The translations under genes and the position numbers were made by a program. Shown here piece by piece: positions 24,755 to 37,683 of a DNA stretch of 64,000 bases (the stretch's first letter is position 1; every line of letters begins with the position of its first letter). The notes beneath the pieces were generated by a model. It made no database searches. It saw nothing but the letters and a program-made list of their open reading frames with translations, and was not told the DNA's origin. Source of the DNA: Chelydra serpentina (lineage: Eukaryota > Chordata > Testudines > Chelydridae); contig JBAIAC010000004.1 of NCBI GenBank assembly GCA_037349315.1, positions 40,427,001-40,491,000 on the forward strand. The letters run 5' to 3'.

Positions 24755-25332
24755 TCATTCTAACACAATCTGTGCATCTACACAGTAAGGCACCCAATGA
24801 CTTCAACAGGACTACTCAGAGAGTATAAAAGTAATCACATGTGTACTGTAAATCTTTGCAGGACTGGAGTCTGTGTGGAGTATTGTCAGAAAATGGGCCA
24901 AAACTGACCAGGATATATCAAACAAAATTCAAAGTCAAAAGATCTTCAAATTACAATAAGAAAACCTCATTTGAAGCTGAAGTTGAATCTAATAATGGAA
25001 AGAGGAAGGGATTTGTTGATGACAGGCACACAAAAAGGCAATTCAATCGAAAATAAATAGAAGAAAAATTGGAAGCCGAGTCCAGGATGATAAGTCCACA
25101 AGGTGACAAAGAGACTGCACTAAAAAAATAAACAAAAACATGTTTGAGTTTGAAACAAGGAATATACATGATTAAACAAATAGCAAACAAATCGTGTTAA
25201 CTTACAAAGAGGTCAGAAATGAAGCAGAAATTCCATTAAAATACCCTTTTCATGTAACCTAGCTCATAGCAGTAAATAACTAACTTAATAATTATTAAAA
25301 TGATCATGAAATGATAAATTTCATGATTCTAA
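24755..25332. other. No supported gene
   Basis: AT-rich; nothing recognised. Confidence 0.4.
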
Positions 25333-27466
25333 TGAAAGGAAGGAGTGACAGCAGCAGAATAAAGACAATGGACTTCAAAAAAACCAGACTTCTAATGAAT
25401 TCATAGAACTGATATGTTAGATCCCAGGGGAAGAAAATCTAAGGGAAACAGGAGTTCAGGAGAATTGGGAGTTTCTAAAAGAGACAATATTAAAGCTGCA
25501 GCAGCAAACTATCTTGATACAAAAGAAAGATAGGTAGAATAGTAAGAGACCAGCATGGCTTCATCGGGAGCTCTTTAAATGACCTGAAAAACAAAAAGGA
25601 ATCCTACAAAAAGTGGAAGTTGCCAAGGATGAGTACAAAAGAACAGCGGAAGCAGGCAGGGACAAAATAAGGCAGGCCAAAAATCAGTCACATGTAGCAA
25701 TAGACATAAAAGTCAGTAAGAAGAGGCTCTATAAACACATTAGGAACAAGAGAAAGATTAAGGCAAGCCTAGGTCCTCTGTTTAGTGGGGCAGGAGAGCT
25801 AATAATGGACAACAACAAGAAGGATGAAGTGTTTAATTACTATTTACTTCAGCCTTCACTAATAAGGTAAACTGTGAACACATATCTAACATAATTAATA
25901 TTAACAACAAAGGGGAAGGAACACAAGCCAGAACAGGGAATGAATAAGTTAAAGAATATTCAGTTAAGTTAGATGTATTCAAGTTGGAAGGGGCTGATGA
26001 AATGCACCCCATACTTAAGAAATGAGCTGAGGTAGTCTCAAAACCATTCGTGATTATCTTTGAGAACTCAAGGGGGACACGAGGTCCCAAAGGACTGGTG
26101 GAAGGCAAACAAAGTACCCTATCTTTAAAAAGAGGAACAAAGAGGACCTAGGGAATTACTGATCAGTGAGCCTAACTTTGATACTTGGAAAGATACTGTA
26201 ACAAATTATTAAACAATACATTTGTAAGCACCTAGAGGATTATAAGTAATAGCCAGCATAGATTTGTCATGAACAAATTATGTCAAACCAATCTAAATTT
26301 CTTCTTTGACAAGTTTACTGGCCTAGAGGATGGGTGGCGGGGGGGGGGGGGGAGCTGTAGGTGTGTGATGTATCGTGATTTTCGTAAGGCTTCTGACACA
26401 GTTCCACATGACATTTTCATAAACGAACTAGGGATATGTTGTACAGATGAAATTACTATAACGTGGATGCATAACTGGTTGAAAGACCGGACTCAAAGAA
26501 TAATCATCATTGGCTTGCTGTCAAACTGTGGGGGACAAATGCAGTGGGGTCCCGCAGGGGTCAGACCTGGGTCTGGTAGTATTCAATATTGTCATTAATG
26601 ACTTAGATAATGAAGTGGAGAGTATGCTTATAACATTTGTGGATGACACTTAGCTGCGAGGGGATGCTAGCACTTTGGAAGACAGTATTAACTACTCTGA
26701 AATCAACAAGATGAAATTCAATAAAGACAAATGGAAAGTTCTACACACAGGAAAGAAAAATTAAATGCACAAATACAAAATGGGGAATAACCAGCTAGAT
26801 GGTAGTACTGCTGAAAAAGATTTGGGAGTTATAGTGGATTACAAACTTTACATGAGCCAAAAACATAGTGCAGCTTCAAAACAGGATAATATCATTCACA
26901 AGTGTCATACATAAGATATGGGAAATAACTGTCCACTCCACTCAGCAGTGGTGAGGCCTCAGCTGGGGTACTGTATCCAATTCTGAACACCACACTTCAA
27001 GAAAGAAGTGGAAAAAAAATGGAGAAAGCTCAGAGGAGAGCCACAAAAATGATAAGCAGCTTGGACGACCAGAGAGGAAAGGTTAAAAAAAAAAAGGGCA
27101 TGTTTAGTCTAGAGAAGAGTGAGGGGGTACCTGGATAACAGTCTTCAAATATGTTACAAGTGTTATAAAGAGGATGGTGATCAATTGTTTTCCATCTCCA
27201 CAGAAGGTAATACAAGAAGTAATTGACAATCTAAACAATGAAGATTCAGGTTGCATATTAGGAAACTTTCTAAGTATAAGTTCAGTTATGCACTGGACTA
27301 GGCTTCCAAGGGAGGTTGTGGAATCTCTGTCATTGGAAGTTTTTAAGAACAGGTTGGACAAGCACATCTCAGGGGTTGCCTGGCTTGGTCCTGCTACTTA
27401 GTGCAGGGGGCTGAAATAGATGAACTCTCGAGGTCCCTTCCAGCCATATATTTCTATGATCCTATG
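25333..27466 (+). mobile_element. 5'-truncated CR1 LINE, old
   Basis: Runs on the plus strand from the late endonuclease region (about 25.33 kb) through the reverse transcriptase to a CR1 tail ending TTCTATGATCCTATG at 27,466. Reading frames are heavily broken. A G-run at about 26,339-26,352 lies inside the RT region. Confidence 0.8.
25613..27360 (+). pseudogene. CR1 ORF2 relic
   Basis: 25,613-25,870 reads KAEVAKDEYKRTAEA-like sequence and then RLYKHIRNKRK and GPLFSGAGELIMDN, matching the linker between endonuclease and RT in CR1 ORF2. 26,269-26,598 gives DFRKASDTVPHDI and later NCGGQMQWGPAGV, the RT palm blocks (family DFSKAFDTVSH and SGVPQG). A FVDDT catalytic block follows at about 26,636, with a stop directly after it. 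27,290-27,360 encodes LPREVVESLSLEVFKNRLDK, the C-terminus. Many frame breaks; inactive. Confidence 0.75.
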
Positions 27467-29239
27467 GTTGATTAACTCTGTAGCAGACCTTCACATTTTT
27501 TGGTGGTGGGAAGGAAGGTGTGCTTCCAACCATAACCTGACAGAAGAGTGATTCAAACATTATGCAGGCAAAGTACTTATTCCATAGTCACAAATGAAAA
27601 ACTTTCCCAAGGACAAATTTTCCTAATTAGCTTGGATTGACATCCTCTAAGCCCTCTGCTGCTGATTTTTGTGAACATGCTAGTGAATTTTAGGATTAAA
27701 TTTTAAAAATAGCAAATGTCTTATTTTCAGGCCTCAAAAAGAAGACAGCTTTCAGCATGTATTTAAAGATGATTTCCTATCAGGTTTCCTTCTTTGTCAT
27801 ATATATATATTGCAACAGTTTGTGATGGTTCACCACCATTTTTTGAAATTGAATTTTTCGCATCATAAAGTCAGCAAGAATCCACCAATAGGCCAAAATA
27901 AATAGTGATGGGAAAACTCGAAAGGAGAATTTGAATAAGCATCCTAAAACCTGGATGCTTATCCAACTTATGGAGACTCCCATCAAGCCCAATAACACTC
28001 CATCGCACAACCTCCCCTGCCCTATGCAAGTCCTCCTACCTGCCATTTTCTTGTAGAGAACCTAGAAGAGTCAGCTACTCCCATCTGGTGTAGTCTCAAG
28101 ATCTCTCCCTCCCAGTTCCCCTTTACAGGTTTTCATCTTCCTCTGCACAACCTAAGGCTTCATCTCCTCCTGTCCCCGGATAGCAGCTAAGCTGACATAG
28201 CTGGTCTGGTAGCTTCTTCTCTGACTGTGGAAGTCAACAAGCAAAATCACCAGGAAAAGCAGGGGAGGAATACAGGCAACCTCTGGAACACATCCCTAGA
28301 CTGGGCAGGGACTGGTGCTAGTGACAGCAACAAGAAAAAAAATGCTTTCCTATTTCCCTACAAAACACTGATTTCAATAAGGATAATCCAAACTTTACAA
28401 ATATTGAATAGGACTGTTTCCATATACAATTCTCTTTGCTTAGCAGTGTTCTTAAGGTTATAAAATTTTTTGGCTATTAATTGTCTAGTACTTAAAGGAA
28501 AGCACCAACTTTGAAGTAACATGTTTAATACCCTTCAATCTCTGGGCAATCATCCGAAAGTATAACTGATTTTTCTGAAGCGTAGTAAGATGTTTATATT
28601 GCATTAAGTATTCTCAACAGTTTAAAGTATGCACTAAAAATGTATCATAATGGATATGATGATAACTTTTCTTGGTTCTCTTGTAGCAGTGATGGTGGGA
28701 ATGCATTGTTAACCTTTAAAATTTGACAGAATTAGAACATAGATAACAGATAACTTTTCCTATGAGTTCTTAAGAGATAAAATTAAGGAAGAAAGGCCAA
28801 ACATTTGCTATAGAAACTGATACTGGAGTGGAACTAAGTCTGTATAGAAATTTTCATATATTTTTTCCACATAAAAGCCTTAATATCCAATTATTTAAAT
28901 CTATTTTTAAAATGAAGAAAGAGAAGAAGCCAAGTGTGCAGTCTTTAAAAACTACATTGTAACCAAACAAGTATCCTTACATGATATAGGGGAAAACATT
29001 TCAGCCTTCTAACAAAACATGGGTCAAATTGAGGGGTGGGAGTGGTAGAGAATAGTGGTACTCTTCCAAGCTACACCCAAAAGGCAAGCTACACTCACTC
29101 ACCTGACAAGCCAATATGAGACTGAACTCATGGTAAATAGTGCAGATGTTCAAAATATGATCACGTGCACTCTGCTGAGCTCCACTGGGTTCTTCATAAG
29201 ATCCTCTAAGATCTTAATTTCATTCCTCTCTTGTACATA
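27467..29239. other. No supported gene
   Basis: AT-rich sequence with a slightly GC-richer patch at 27.95-28.33 kb. Only short chance frames. Confidence 0.35.
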
Positions 29240-29421
29240 CAGGAGACCCCCCGCTAGAACACGCATCTACATAGCGCGAATTCGGAAATAGTGCGGTCGC
29301 GACCATGGATCCCAAAATAAATTACTTTAATTGGAATCCATGGTAACAGGCCCCGCCCCCCCGCTATAACGCGGTACCGCGCATGGATCCAAAACCCCGT
29401 GTTCTAGCAAAGGGTCCGGTG
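29240..29421. mobile_element. pogo/Tigger-like MITE with TA target duplication
   Basis: Left end CAGGAGACCCCCCGCTAGAA and right end TTCTAGCAAAGGGTCCGGTG are inverted repeats, and TA flanks both sides (29,238-29,239 and 29,422-29,423). The terminal pattern resembles Tigger/pogo ends (CAG-x-GACCC...GCTATAAC). 182 bp, no open frame. Confidence 0.65.
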
Positions 29422-29423
29422 TA

Positions 29424-29940
29424 TTTTCATCAGTAGTGACACAGAAATGCTGACATCACTAGGCACGTGAATTAACACCTCACTGAGGTGACTGGAAGAG
29501 TTCACCCTTCCATCTGATTTATTCAGATTGTCTCAAAAATCAAATATTGCTGTATTCCTTACATTTAGTCATAACTCCCAGAGAGGTGGATGAGCCAAAC
29601 CTGAGTGGTGCTGTAACCTGGCAGCAGGGGCCAGGCCTCAATGCCTAGAGCAGGAAGCTGAGCTCAGCCAGTTCTGTAGGACAGAAACCTCTTTAACCAG
29701 GGCAGGGGGCTTTGAGGGTGAAAGTGGGACAGTTCTGTGAAACCTGGGACCATTGGGAGGTCTGCCTAGTTTATATTTTGAAGGTTTTCTTCACAGCCAA
29801 GAGCTACATAATATATATATATAATAAACATACAAAGCTTTGATTCTGGAGCACAAGATGGCAGTATGAGAGAGGTGATGGTATGTTGTACCATCACATC
29901 TCTTATAACCCCCGGTTCAAAGCCCTGATTAATAGTTCAT
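29424..29940. other. No supported gene
   Basis: Moderate GC, then an (AT)n run at about 29,810-29,823. Nothing named. Confidence 0.35.
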
Positions 29941-29999
29941 TTTAAATGACAAACTTCATTTAAATGACAAACTTTAAATGACAAACTATGACAAACTTC
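29941..29999. repeat. Short tandem repeat, unit about 14 bp
   Basis: Four imperfect copies of AAATGACAAACTT in a row. Confidence 0.7.
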
Positions 30000-30067
30000 T
30001 TTTTAACTAGAGCTTAGTGAATAACTGATTTTTCAGACTGCTTGTTCTGAAAACCGCCCAAAAGAAC

Positions 30068-31150
30068 TTATTTCCGACTCAGAAGGGAGCCAGAAGTTGA
30101 TGCCAGAGGCACCAACGGAAGTCCCATAAGAGCTGCTAAGACAGTATTACGGTCCCACAAAGGAATCATCTCTTTAACCAGTGGGTGGAGACAAGTGACT
30201 CCTTCCAAGAACCTCACTGCCATGGCATCTGAAAACACCGACTTACCATGGATGGAAAGATGAAATGCCAAAGTTGCCACCAGGTGAACTCTCAATGAAG
30301 TAAGTGCAAGACCAGAAGACTGACGGTTTAATAGCTACTCCAAGATGTCCTGAATACCTGCCAGCTTTGGTTTAACTCCCTGGGCTATCAACAACATCAA
30401 GACCCCTTTCCACTTGGCCAAAGAGATTGCTCTGTTGGAGGGACTTTTGGATTGCCTCCAAACATCATTCCTACTCCTCATCTAGCCATTGAGTATCTAC
30501 ACTGGGAGATGTAGGGAGCTGATGTAGATGTAGGGAGATGTGCTGGATGCAAAACCTGATTGCGATGTTGATTCAGGAAGTCAGGATGAAGAGGAAGGGA
30601 TATGGGAAGCCAAACTGATAGCATGAGGACTGTCTTGGCCATTCTGGAGCAATGAGAATGAGCTTGGCGTGGTCCAATTTCAACTTGAGAATGACCTGCA
30701 GGATGATCAGAATTGGAGGGAAAGCATACAGGAGTGCCAATCCCCAGATTGTTGAGGTAGAACATTGCTACTGTGTTGTCTGTGAGGACTAACAGGAACT
30801 TTCCCTTGATCTGCCGCAGAAAAACTTGGCATGCCAACCTGACAGATTTCAATTCTCTGTTGTTGATGTGTAAAGCCAAACCCTCTGTAGACCACAGACA
30901 CTGAGTTCATAGAGAACCCAAATGGGCCTACCAGTCAAGGGCAGATGGGTCAGTCACTAATGTGTGTTGGTTTCAGGCAGGCAAAGGGAATGTCCACACA
31001 TATATTGGCCAGACTTGTCCATCATTCAACGGAGGCAAGGACATGAGTGGGCATCCTCACCACTGAGTCCAGATGGTGATGGCTCGATGAGTAGAAGGTC
31101 AAACTAGCTGATCATGATGGTCCCCTTTTGGACTTAAAGTCTTCATTGGG
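30068..31150 (-). pseudogene. Decayed DIRS RNase H and tyrosine recombinase fragment
   Basis: The minus-strand 30,879-30,740 piece reads LHINNRELKSVRLACQVF and LTDNTVAM, matching the RNase H part of the intact DIRS ORF2 (LHINVRELRAVRLACQAF, LTDNTTAM). The catalytic Glu and Asp are still present. 30,295-30,068 reads VHLVATLAFHL, VRFLEGVTCLHP and WDRNTVLAALMG, matching the recombinase start (VHLAAISAFHP, TRFLKGLERLHP, WDLNLVITRLMG). The two parts are about 330 bp closer than in the intact copy, so an internal deletion has occurred. The catalytic core of the recombinase is missing. The right limit (about 31.15 kb) is approximate. Confidence 0.8.
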
Positions 31151-31170
31151 CTAGAAAGAGAGTGTGAAAA

Positions 31171-31309
31171 TGACTCTCTAGCTTGGTGGTTAGGGCACTC
31201 ACCTGGGAGGGAGAAGACCCAAATTCACATCCCTGCTCCACATTAGACAGAGTAGGGAACAGAATCCAAGTCTTCCACATCCCAGGTAAGTGTTCTAACC
31301 ACTGGGCAA
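31171..31309. repeat. tRNA-like foldback repeat (two inverted tRNA-like halves)
   Basis: The left half CTAGCTTGGTGGTTAGGGCA followed by CTCACCTGGGAGG resembles a tRNA A-box region. The right half is its imperfect complement (CCCAGGTAAGTGTTCTAACC). Together they form two tRNA-like heads facing each other. It looks like an old dispersed repeat rather than a working tRNA gene: no intact acceptor stem or normal B box. Confidence 0.45.
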
Positions 31310-32808
31310 AAAATTATAAAGTTGGCACCATGACCCTTGCCACTGCCTCTGCCTCTTCCTCTGCCCTGTTTTGTGACTGGCACTTAAGTCTCCCCCGAAC
31401 AATTTTTTGGCTGAAACCATTCAGCGAATTTATGTGAAATTTGTGAATGGTTTCAGGTTGAACCAAACTGCATTTTTTGGTGAATACATCATTTGACTGA
31501 CAAATTTCACCTAGCTCTTCTTTTAACACATTTACAAACAATAGTGATAGAATAATTCTATATTGTACTTTCCGTTAATATGACATCATAGTAAGCCTCT
31601 CTATGTTGATTAATTAACATAATAAAATTTACTGGAAATGTGATGTAACAACAAAATAATGTAAAGATCATTACCTAGATGTTTAAATGTTGCAGGGGAA
31701 ATGAAGACTGGTCTTAGGGAGGTGCATTCTATAACTATATTAGTCTCATTTCTAAAGTTGTCATTTGTAAAATGAAATTCCTTCATGTAAGACATTTCCC
31801 TGCCTTCCTGTGCTGTCTCATGTCTGGCTCTGTAACCATTAAAAACCTTTTTAAAAGAAACAAAAACTGAGTACCTATGTTATTCTGTAATGAACATGCT
31901 TTAACAGAAAGAAACATACACTATTAACCAAATAGTTGGAGTGCACTTGGCAAGTCAGACTTGAAATCTTTTACTTTTGGAAGGAGAAATACTGTAGTAA
32001 CAAATAGCTAGAGACAGCGAAGATCACATTTGTTACTCTGAAAGCATGAGTTCCATGGATATTGAACATTAGTTCTATTGAGTTTTGGATATAATTTTCT
32101 GTATACGGAGATATGTTATGATGTACAAGGCATTCAATTAATTTCTCAGTACAGAAATGGTACATCAAAGTTATGTAATATTTTCTATATTATATTTCAG
32201 TGAGGCCAGTTTCTCTATTAAAAGAACAAAATGCTTTGATAAACCACTGGTGTATTGACTATCAAAGGTAACCTTTGCACTAATACATACCTAACAATTA
32301 ATGAAATCATATTAATTTGCTAATTTGCTGACCTTCCTGTGGTGGCATTACAGAAGCTCAAGAAGCACAGAATTGTATCTCAGTTTACTACTTTGAAAAT
32401 GTCAGAGAGAAAACAGTAGGAATAAATAGTCAATTTGACATCATAATAAATGGTCATAACAGTGACCATTTCAGTGACATCAGAGGGGTGTCACTTCGTC
32501 CTGTACTAGAACTGGTATGTGTTTATTTATTATCTGGAAAAGTAGGTAAACAGAAAAATTGCAAAATCAGCATATGACAAAATTATTTAGTTTAATCAAG
32601 ACAAGAGTGTTTGGAACTTCAGAAGGACATAACAAAAACAGGTGGATGGGTAGCACAAGTGCAAGGTAAGTGAGTGGTTATATGACAAAATCATATGGGG
32701 AAATCTTTAGAGATAAATAGAGAGGTTTTTGGTTTTCTCCCCTCAAAATATTTCCAGTATTTGTGGCTTCACTTGGTGTGTAAAGCTACCCTACTCCAAA
32801 CTGACCTG
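31310..32808. other. No supported gene
   Basis: AT-rich; nothing recognised. Confidence 0.4.
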
Positions 32809-33106
32809 AGGGCTGGTCTACACTAACCCCATAATTCGAACTAAGATACGCAACTTCAGCTACGTGAATAACGTAGCTGAAGTCGAACTATCTTAGTTCG
32901 AATGAAAAAGCACTTACCCGGGGTCCACACGCGGCGTGCAGGCTCCCCCGTCGACTCTGCCTACTCCGTTCATTGAGCTGGATTACCAGCGTCGATGGCG
33001 GAGCACTTCCTGGTTCGATTTATCGCGTCTAGACAAGACGCGATAAATCGAACCCAGAAGATCGATCCAGCGCCTCCGACAGGACGCGAGAGTATAGACG
33101 TACCCT
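32809..33106. mobile_element. 298-bp MITE with three internal hairpins, second copy
   Basis: Same ends (AGGGCTGGTCTACACTA, AGTATAGACGTACCCT), same three palindromes and exactly the same length as the copy at 16,537. By eye the two differ at only a minority of positions, so the family was mobile comparatively recently. The TA flank is not clean here (TG left, AA right). Confidence 0.72.
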
Positions 33107-33177
33107 AAGATAAAGTGGAATCCAAGAAGACCTGATTTAGGCTCACTTCAATCCACAATGGTCAATCTATATCATAA

Positions 33178-33363
33178 TCATAGAATCATAGAATATCAGG
33201 GTTGGAAGGGACCTTAGGAGGTCATCTAGTCCAACCCCCTGCTCAAAGCAGGACCAATCCCGAATTTTTGCCCCAGAGCCCCAAATGGCGCCCTCAAGGA
33301 TTGAACTCACAACCCTGGGTTTAGCAGGCCAATGCTCAAACCACTGAGCTATTCCTCCCCCCC
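33178..33363 (-). mobile_element. tRNA-derived SINE with CR1 tail
   Basis: On the minus strand it begins with a C-rich-complement leader and a tRNA-like head containing an A box (TAGCTCAGTGGTTTGAGCA) and a B box (GGTTGTGAGTTCAATCC), the internal RNA polymerase III promoter. It ends with a CR1 3' tail (GATATTCTATGATTCTATGA). This layout is that of the turtle polIII SINEs mobilised by CR1 machinery. The copy is complete at about 186 bp. Confidence 0.85.
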
Positions 33364-36300
33364 ATATATAAATATATCTAATAATTCCACCCAGTTGGTA
33401 ATTTCTGTTGAGTAGAGAAGATGGCCTCTGCTATATGTAGCATACCGTTTTTGTCCTAAAAAATGTGAGCAAAGGACAAAATATTTTCAGTTTGGGGCAC
33501 AGTTCATTAGAGGGAGGCAATCTGAAGATGCTAAAATACGTATGCCTATTTATAATTCCCGTCATGTGGATAAATGCAAGATATAATTTTTCTATATTAA
33601 CTTAGCTTTCATTACCACAACATGTAAAATTCTGTTGTATGATATTCTAAAAGTTTCTACTGCTTCTGTGGCCTATGCAGAAATGGTAACTCAATATTCA
33701 ATCTCCACCACAGCGGATTCACCTGTGTAGGAGAATTTAGAGTCTATGATCAACCTATTAGTTAATTAAATGTTGTATAATTTTATGAAGTATAATTTTA
33801 TGAAGTATAATTTGACACGAATTCAGATTTATAGGTATCTAATTTTAATGGATTCATTATTTAACTGAGCCTAAATTTTAGATATTCTGATGCAATAAAA
33901 TCTATAATCCTTGCGAATAAATCTGTTTTAATCAGTGCATCATATCTTTATGAATCCTGCATTTTACTGAATTCATTCTCAGGAACTACTGCATATATGA
34001 ACAATGGAAAGTTGCCTGTATTTAAAGACAGTGTCATGTTAATGGTTTACTTTGTTGTAGGAGAACGAACTTAATAAGCACTGAGTACTGCTTTGATCAT
34101 TATATCGACTTTATCCTCAGACAGTAAATCATTCTAAATCATGGTGCACTTTATCTATTGGTTTACAGTAGGTGCAGACTAGAACTGCTTAGGATTTTGT
34201 TAGAAAATAGCTTCATGTATGATCTTTCCCAGTTTACCAGTTTTATTCCTACCAAGGAATGATTTGGATAACAGCAATTTTGCTATAATTGTCTGGTGAT
34301 ATTTTCATGTTTTCTCCAGAATTTGTAAGTAGGCTGTAAAAATGTATTCATACAAAGTCCTAACTCAGAAGCAATTTTGTTTTTAAAAAAAAACAAATTG
34401 GAAGAAAACTTAAGGTCTTGATTGTGTATAGTCCCAACACAGGTGTACAAAGAAGTAGTAAGGAGTAAGGGTTCCTCACACTTGCATGTGCATGTTAAAG
34501 CTTTCTAAACCATGGGTCCTGGCTACATTCTTATGTGGGAGCAAATGTTTTGGGAGAAGACAAAGACATGGCTCTGACCTCCATGGCTGGATGAGCACAG
34601 GGAGTTAAAAAAATATGAGTAAGGATCATCATAAATTACTCCATTCAGTGCAAGAGGGAAGCTCTGGGAGGTGTTGTGCCTCTGAGGCACAATACTTCCC
34701 AACGCACCTATATGCCATCTCATACGCAAGCCTGTGCCATAATGGCACATCTAGGCTTCAGTTAGGAAGTCTAAGCTATATTAAGGAACGACAAATTTTA
34801 AACACAGACTTATAGCTAATTCAGATTTATGGCTGAAAGAGCCATTACGAATTTTACAAGATACACACTAATGAACAATCAGATATCTAAAAACAGAGTA
34901 TCCTTCGGGGAAAACTGGATTCCCCTTTTCCCCTGCAATACTATTGTGCCTAGAAACTGAAAAAAAAAAACACGTTATTCCCCACCTCTCTCCTTTTCCC
35001 TCCTGCCACTATTTACAGTCAGAAGCAGCCTACCCTGGAACAATGAGTTACTGCTCCCCAAAACCTGAAAGTCTCTATCTCACCATATATTGGAGCTGTT
35101 AAATTTGTATGACTGCTTTGTGAAACTGAGCATCTTTATTCTGGCTGTCAGCTGGCAGAAAAGAGACTCCAGCAACAGACACACACTTCAAAACACATAT
35201 CTATCCTACATGTTTAACAACCAGAACACCAAACCTCTTCATATTTAAAAAAGTATTTAATTTAAATATTAAACCATGAACTGGACATGAAGAATGTACT
35301 TTATAATTTTTAATGGCTCAGGAAGTTACATCAGTTTTAAATAATAAAAGTAGGATGAACGCTGAAATTTTAAGCAAAAACAGTTACAAAAAACAGTTGT
35401 TTGTGTATATGGTGAGACATAAATCTCACCATCTGAGGTTTCAGAATACTGTCCTGGGCAAGATGGATACAGCCTTCCTTTAAGGGTGGAGTTTCTGTCT
35501 TAACTCAGTGTCCTCACTTCTGTGGGTTTAAATCAGCCTCGTAACACTTAATGCGGTTTTTGAGATTCAGTTTATTTTAGCCAGTCATCTAGAGAAAAGA
35601 AGCTAACTATATGAGCCCACACAACTGGATCTCTAAAGACAAATATCTATCAAGAAAAAGGCAATTGAGCTGCCTTTATAATTCACCCAAATTACTTAGG
35701 AGGTATTGTAGCTTCCATTATTTTCAATACCCTACAGCAACATAGCTGCTTTCAAAGGAAGTTCATTTAGGTGTTCTGAGTTACATGGCAGGATGTTTAA
35801 AAACAAACAAGATCCCTTTACTAGTTTTTTAGACATCAAAGCAGGTTTTAAAAATATATATATTCCAGTTTTGCACACCAGTTTTGCATGACACAACTTT
35901 AGTCTCACTTTCCCCAGTACCATCATTTTACAGCAAAGACCCATAAATTGGTAAGCAAACTGAAATGACATTTGTTTAATAACAATGTAAGGTGGGTGCA
36001 ATTTCTTTCCCTGCCTGAAACAGGGAGAACTGGTTTTAATCTATCCAAAACTGGTTTTAAAATATCCAAAATTAATGTTATATAAACCTTTTACCTACGC
36101 TAACCTTTATGTCTGTATTGTGTTTTATTTAAAAAATTATGTCAATGTAGGTCCTTTGATCATGATGTTTTTAAGATTTTAAACTTTTGGGTCAGCGGTT
36201 TGCATACATTTCAAGCATGTTATGGCTACTGTGCTATTTAACTACATAGGGATTATATGGGAATTATTACAGGAAGTTTGATGTGTAAAAGAGAAACACC

Positions 36301-37473
36301 AAGGCATCTGTGCAGAATGAATTGTAAAGGTTATCTGTAATCCTTTTTCTTGGAAAGAGATCTAATTTTTACCACACTTGAATTTGACTTAACAGATTTG
36401 CAAAAATGATTATCAAAAATGATTTAATAAAAAATGGAAGTCAAGTTCTATTAGACACAGCTAAAGGGTATACTAATTATGAAATGTTTGCACTTAATTA
36501 CTAAAACTTTTACATCTCAACACCATAGTCAAAACTATATTTTATACAATATGCTTCACTTTTGTTGTGTTTACTGAGCAACAATATTTTTTTTTAAATT
36601 CCTTTGTTTTCTCTGGCAATTACAACATCCACCCCCCCTTCTTTTTTTTTGTTTGTTAAACTACTTATTCTGAATCAGCATAGGACTAGAAGATCAATTT
36701 TTACTGCTAACTGGTGAAATCAGGCAAAACACTATTATGCTACAAATATTTGGTTTCCAAGACACTATTATGCTTAGCTAACTATAACCAGAAACAACAA
36801 GCATGCATGCTGCTTATCAACACAACTTCACAAACAAGTTATTGAATACCATAGTTCTATTTGTAGAAGATAAACTTATTGTATTTTCTTATAATTGTTG
36901 GTCAGCACACTACACACATTGCATTACCATCTTGTAAGAATGATGGGATTATGTAAAAAGAACCTTTGGCCCCAGCTAGAGATTAAGTAGTCATGTCACA
37001 CTATTTCTATTCTACCGCCTTGAAAACTGTTTCAAAGCCATTCTAAATTCTTGCTATGGTTTTAAATACGGCATGCGTTCAAAAGCCATCTGCAAAAGAA
37101 AGCTTGAAGCCAAATAACTATTTTAAAAAATTCAGTGTTTTTTAATCTGTAGACATCCAGAAACGGCTGCATAAGTGCCCAACTCCAATTGCAGTTTACA
37201 AATCAAGTTCAAGCATTGAAAACAGTTTAAAGAACTTCTGATTTTAAGTCTTGGAGTGAATTAAACTGGGTGTTAATAAATACATAAAAATAGAACATAG
37301 ACAAAAATCTTAGAATTCATGTGAGATACACCTACAAGATATGAAACATTCAAGCAGCTCTCTGAAATGCAACAAGTAGCAGCAACACAGTATTTAATGA
37401 CTTAATTGAAAATATTTTAAAGAAACTTTGCCAATGTGTTGCAATTTGCTTCATTATTTTCTCCTAATTCCAG
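33364..37473. other. Long AT-rich stretch without a supported gene
   Basis: Only short chance frames. A small perfect inverted repeat, TTGTGCCT and AGGCACAA, lies at 34,674-34,692. Poly-T and C-runs occur near 36.58-36.66 kb. Confidence 0.4.
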
Positions 37474-37683
37474 CTCCTCCCACTACACAGCAGATAGCTT
37501 CTTCTCTCCAGCCAGTGAATTTTAAGACAGCCATTATTACTACTATTTTGTTACCTATTTGTACTGCAGTAGCACGTAAGAGCCCGAGTCAAACAGGACC
37601 CTGTTTTTTGGACAGCCAAGAAAGTACCTCCCTACCATTACCATCTCACTTTTGCAAAGGATACGACTTCCACCAGTCCACAG
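37474..37683 (+). CDS. Weak candidate exon, unidentified
   Basis: A good acceptor (TTTTCTCCTAATTCCAG) precedes 37,474 and a possible donor ACAG|GTTTAG follows 37,683. The 210 nt between are open, phase 1 at both ends, and read SLQPVNFKTAIITTILLPIC in the middle. They lie in a 125-codon frame (37,428-37,805) lacking an ATG start. I recognise no domain. It is on the opposite strand to the 13.1-kb candidate, so it would belong to another gene. Chance is a serious alternative. Confidence 0.2.

Noticed and set aside
31171..31309. A working tRNA gene
   Set aside because: No proper acceptor stem, anticodon arm or intact B box; better explained as a dispersed foldback repeat.
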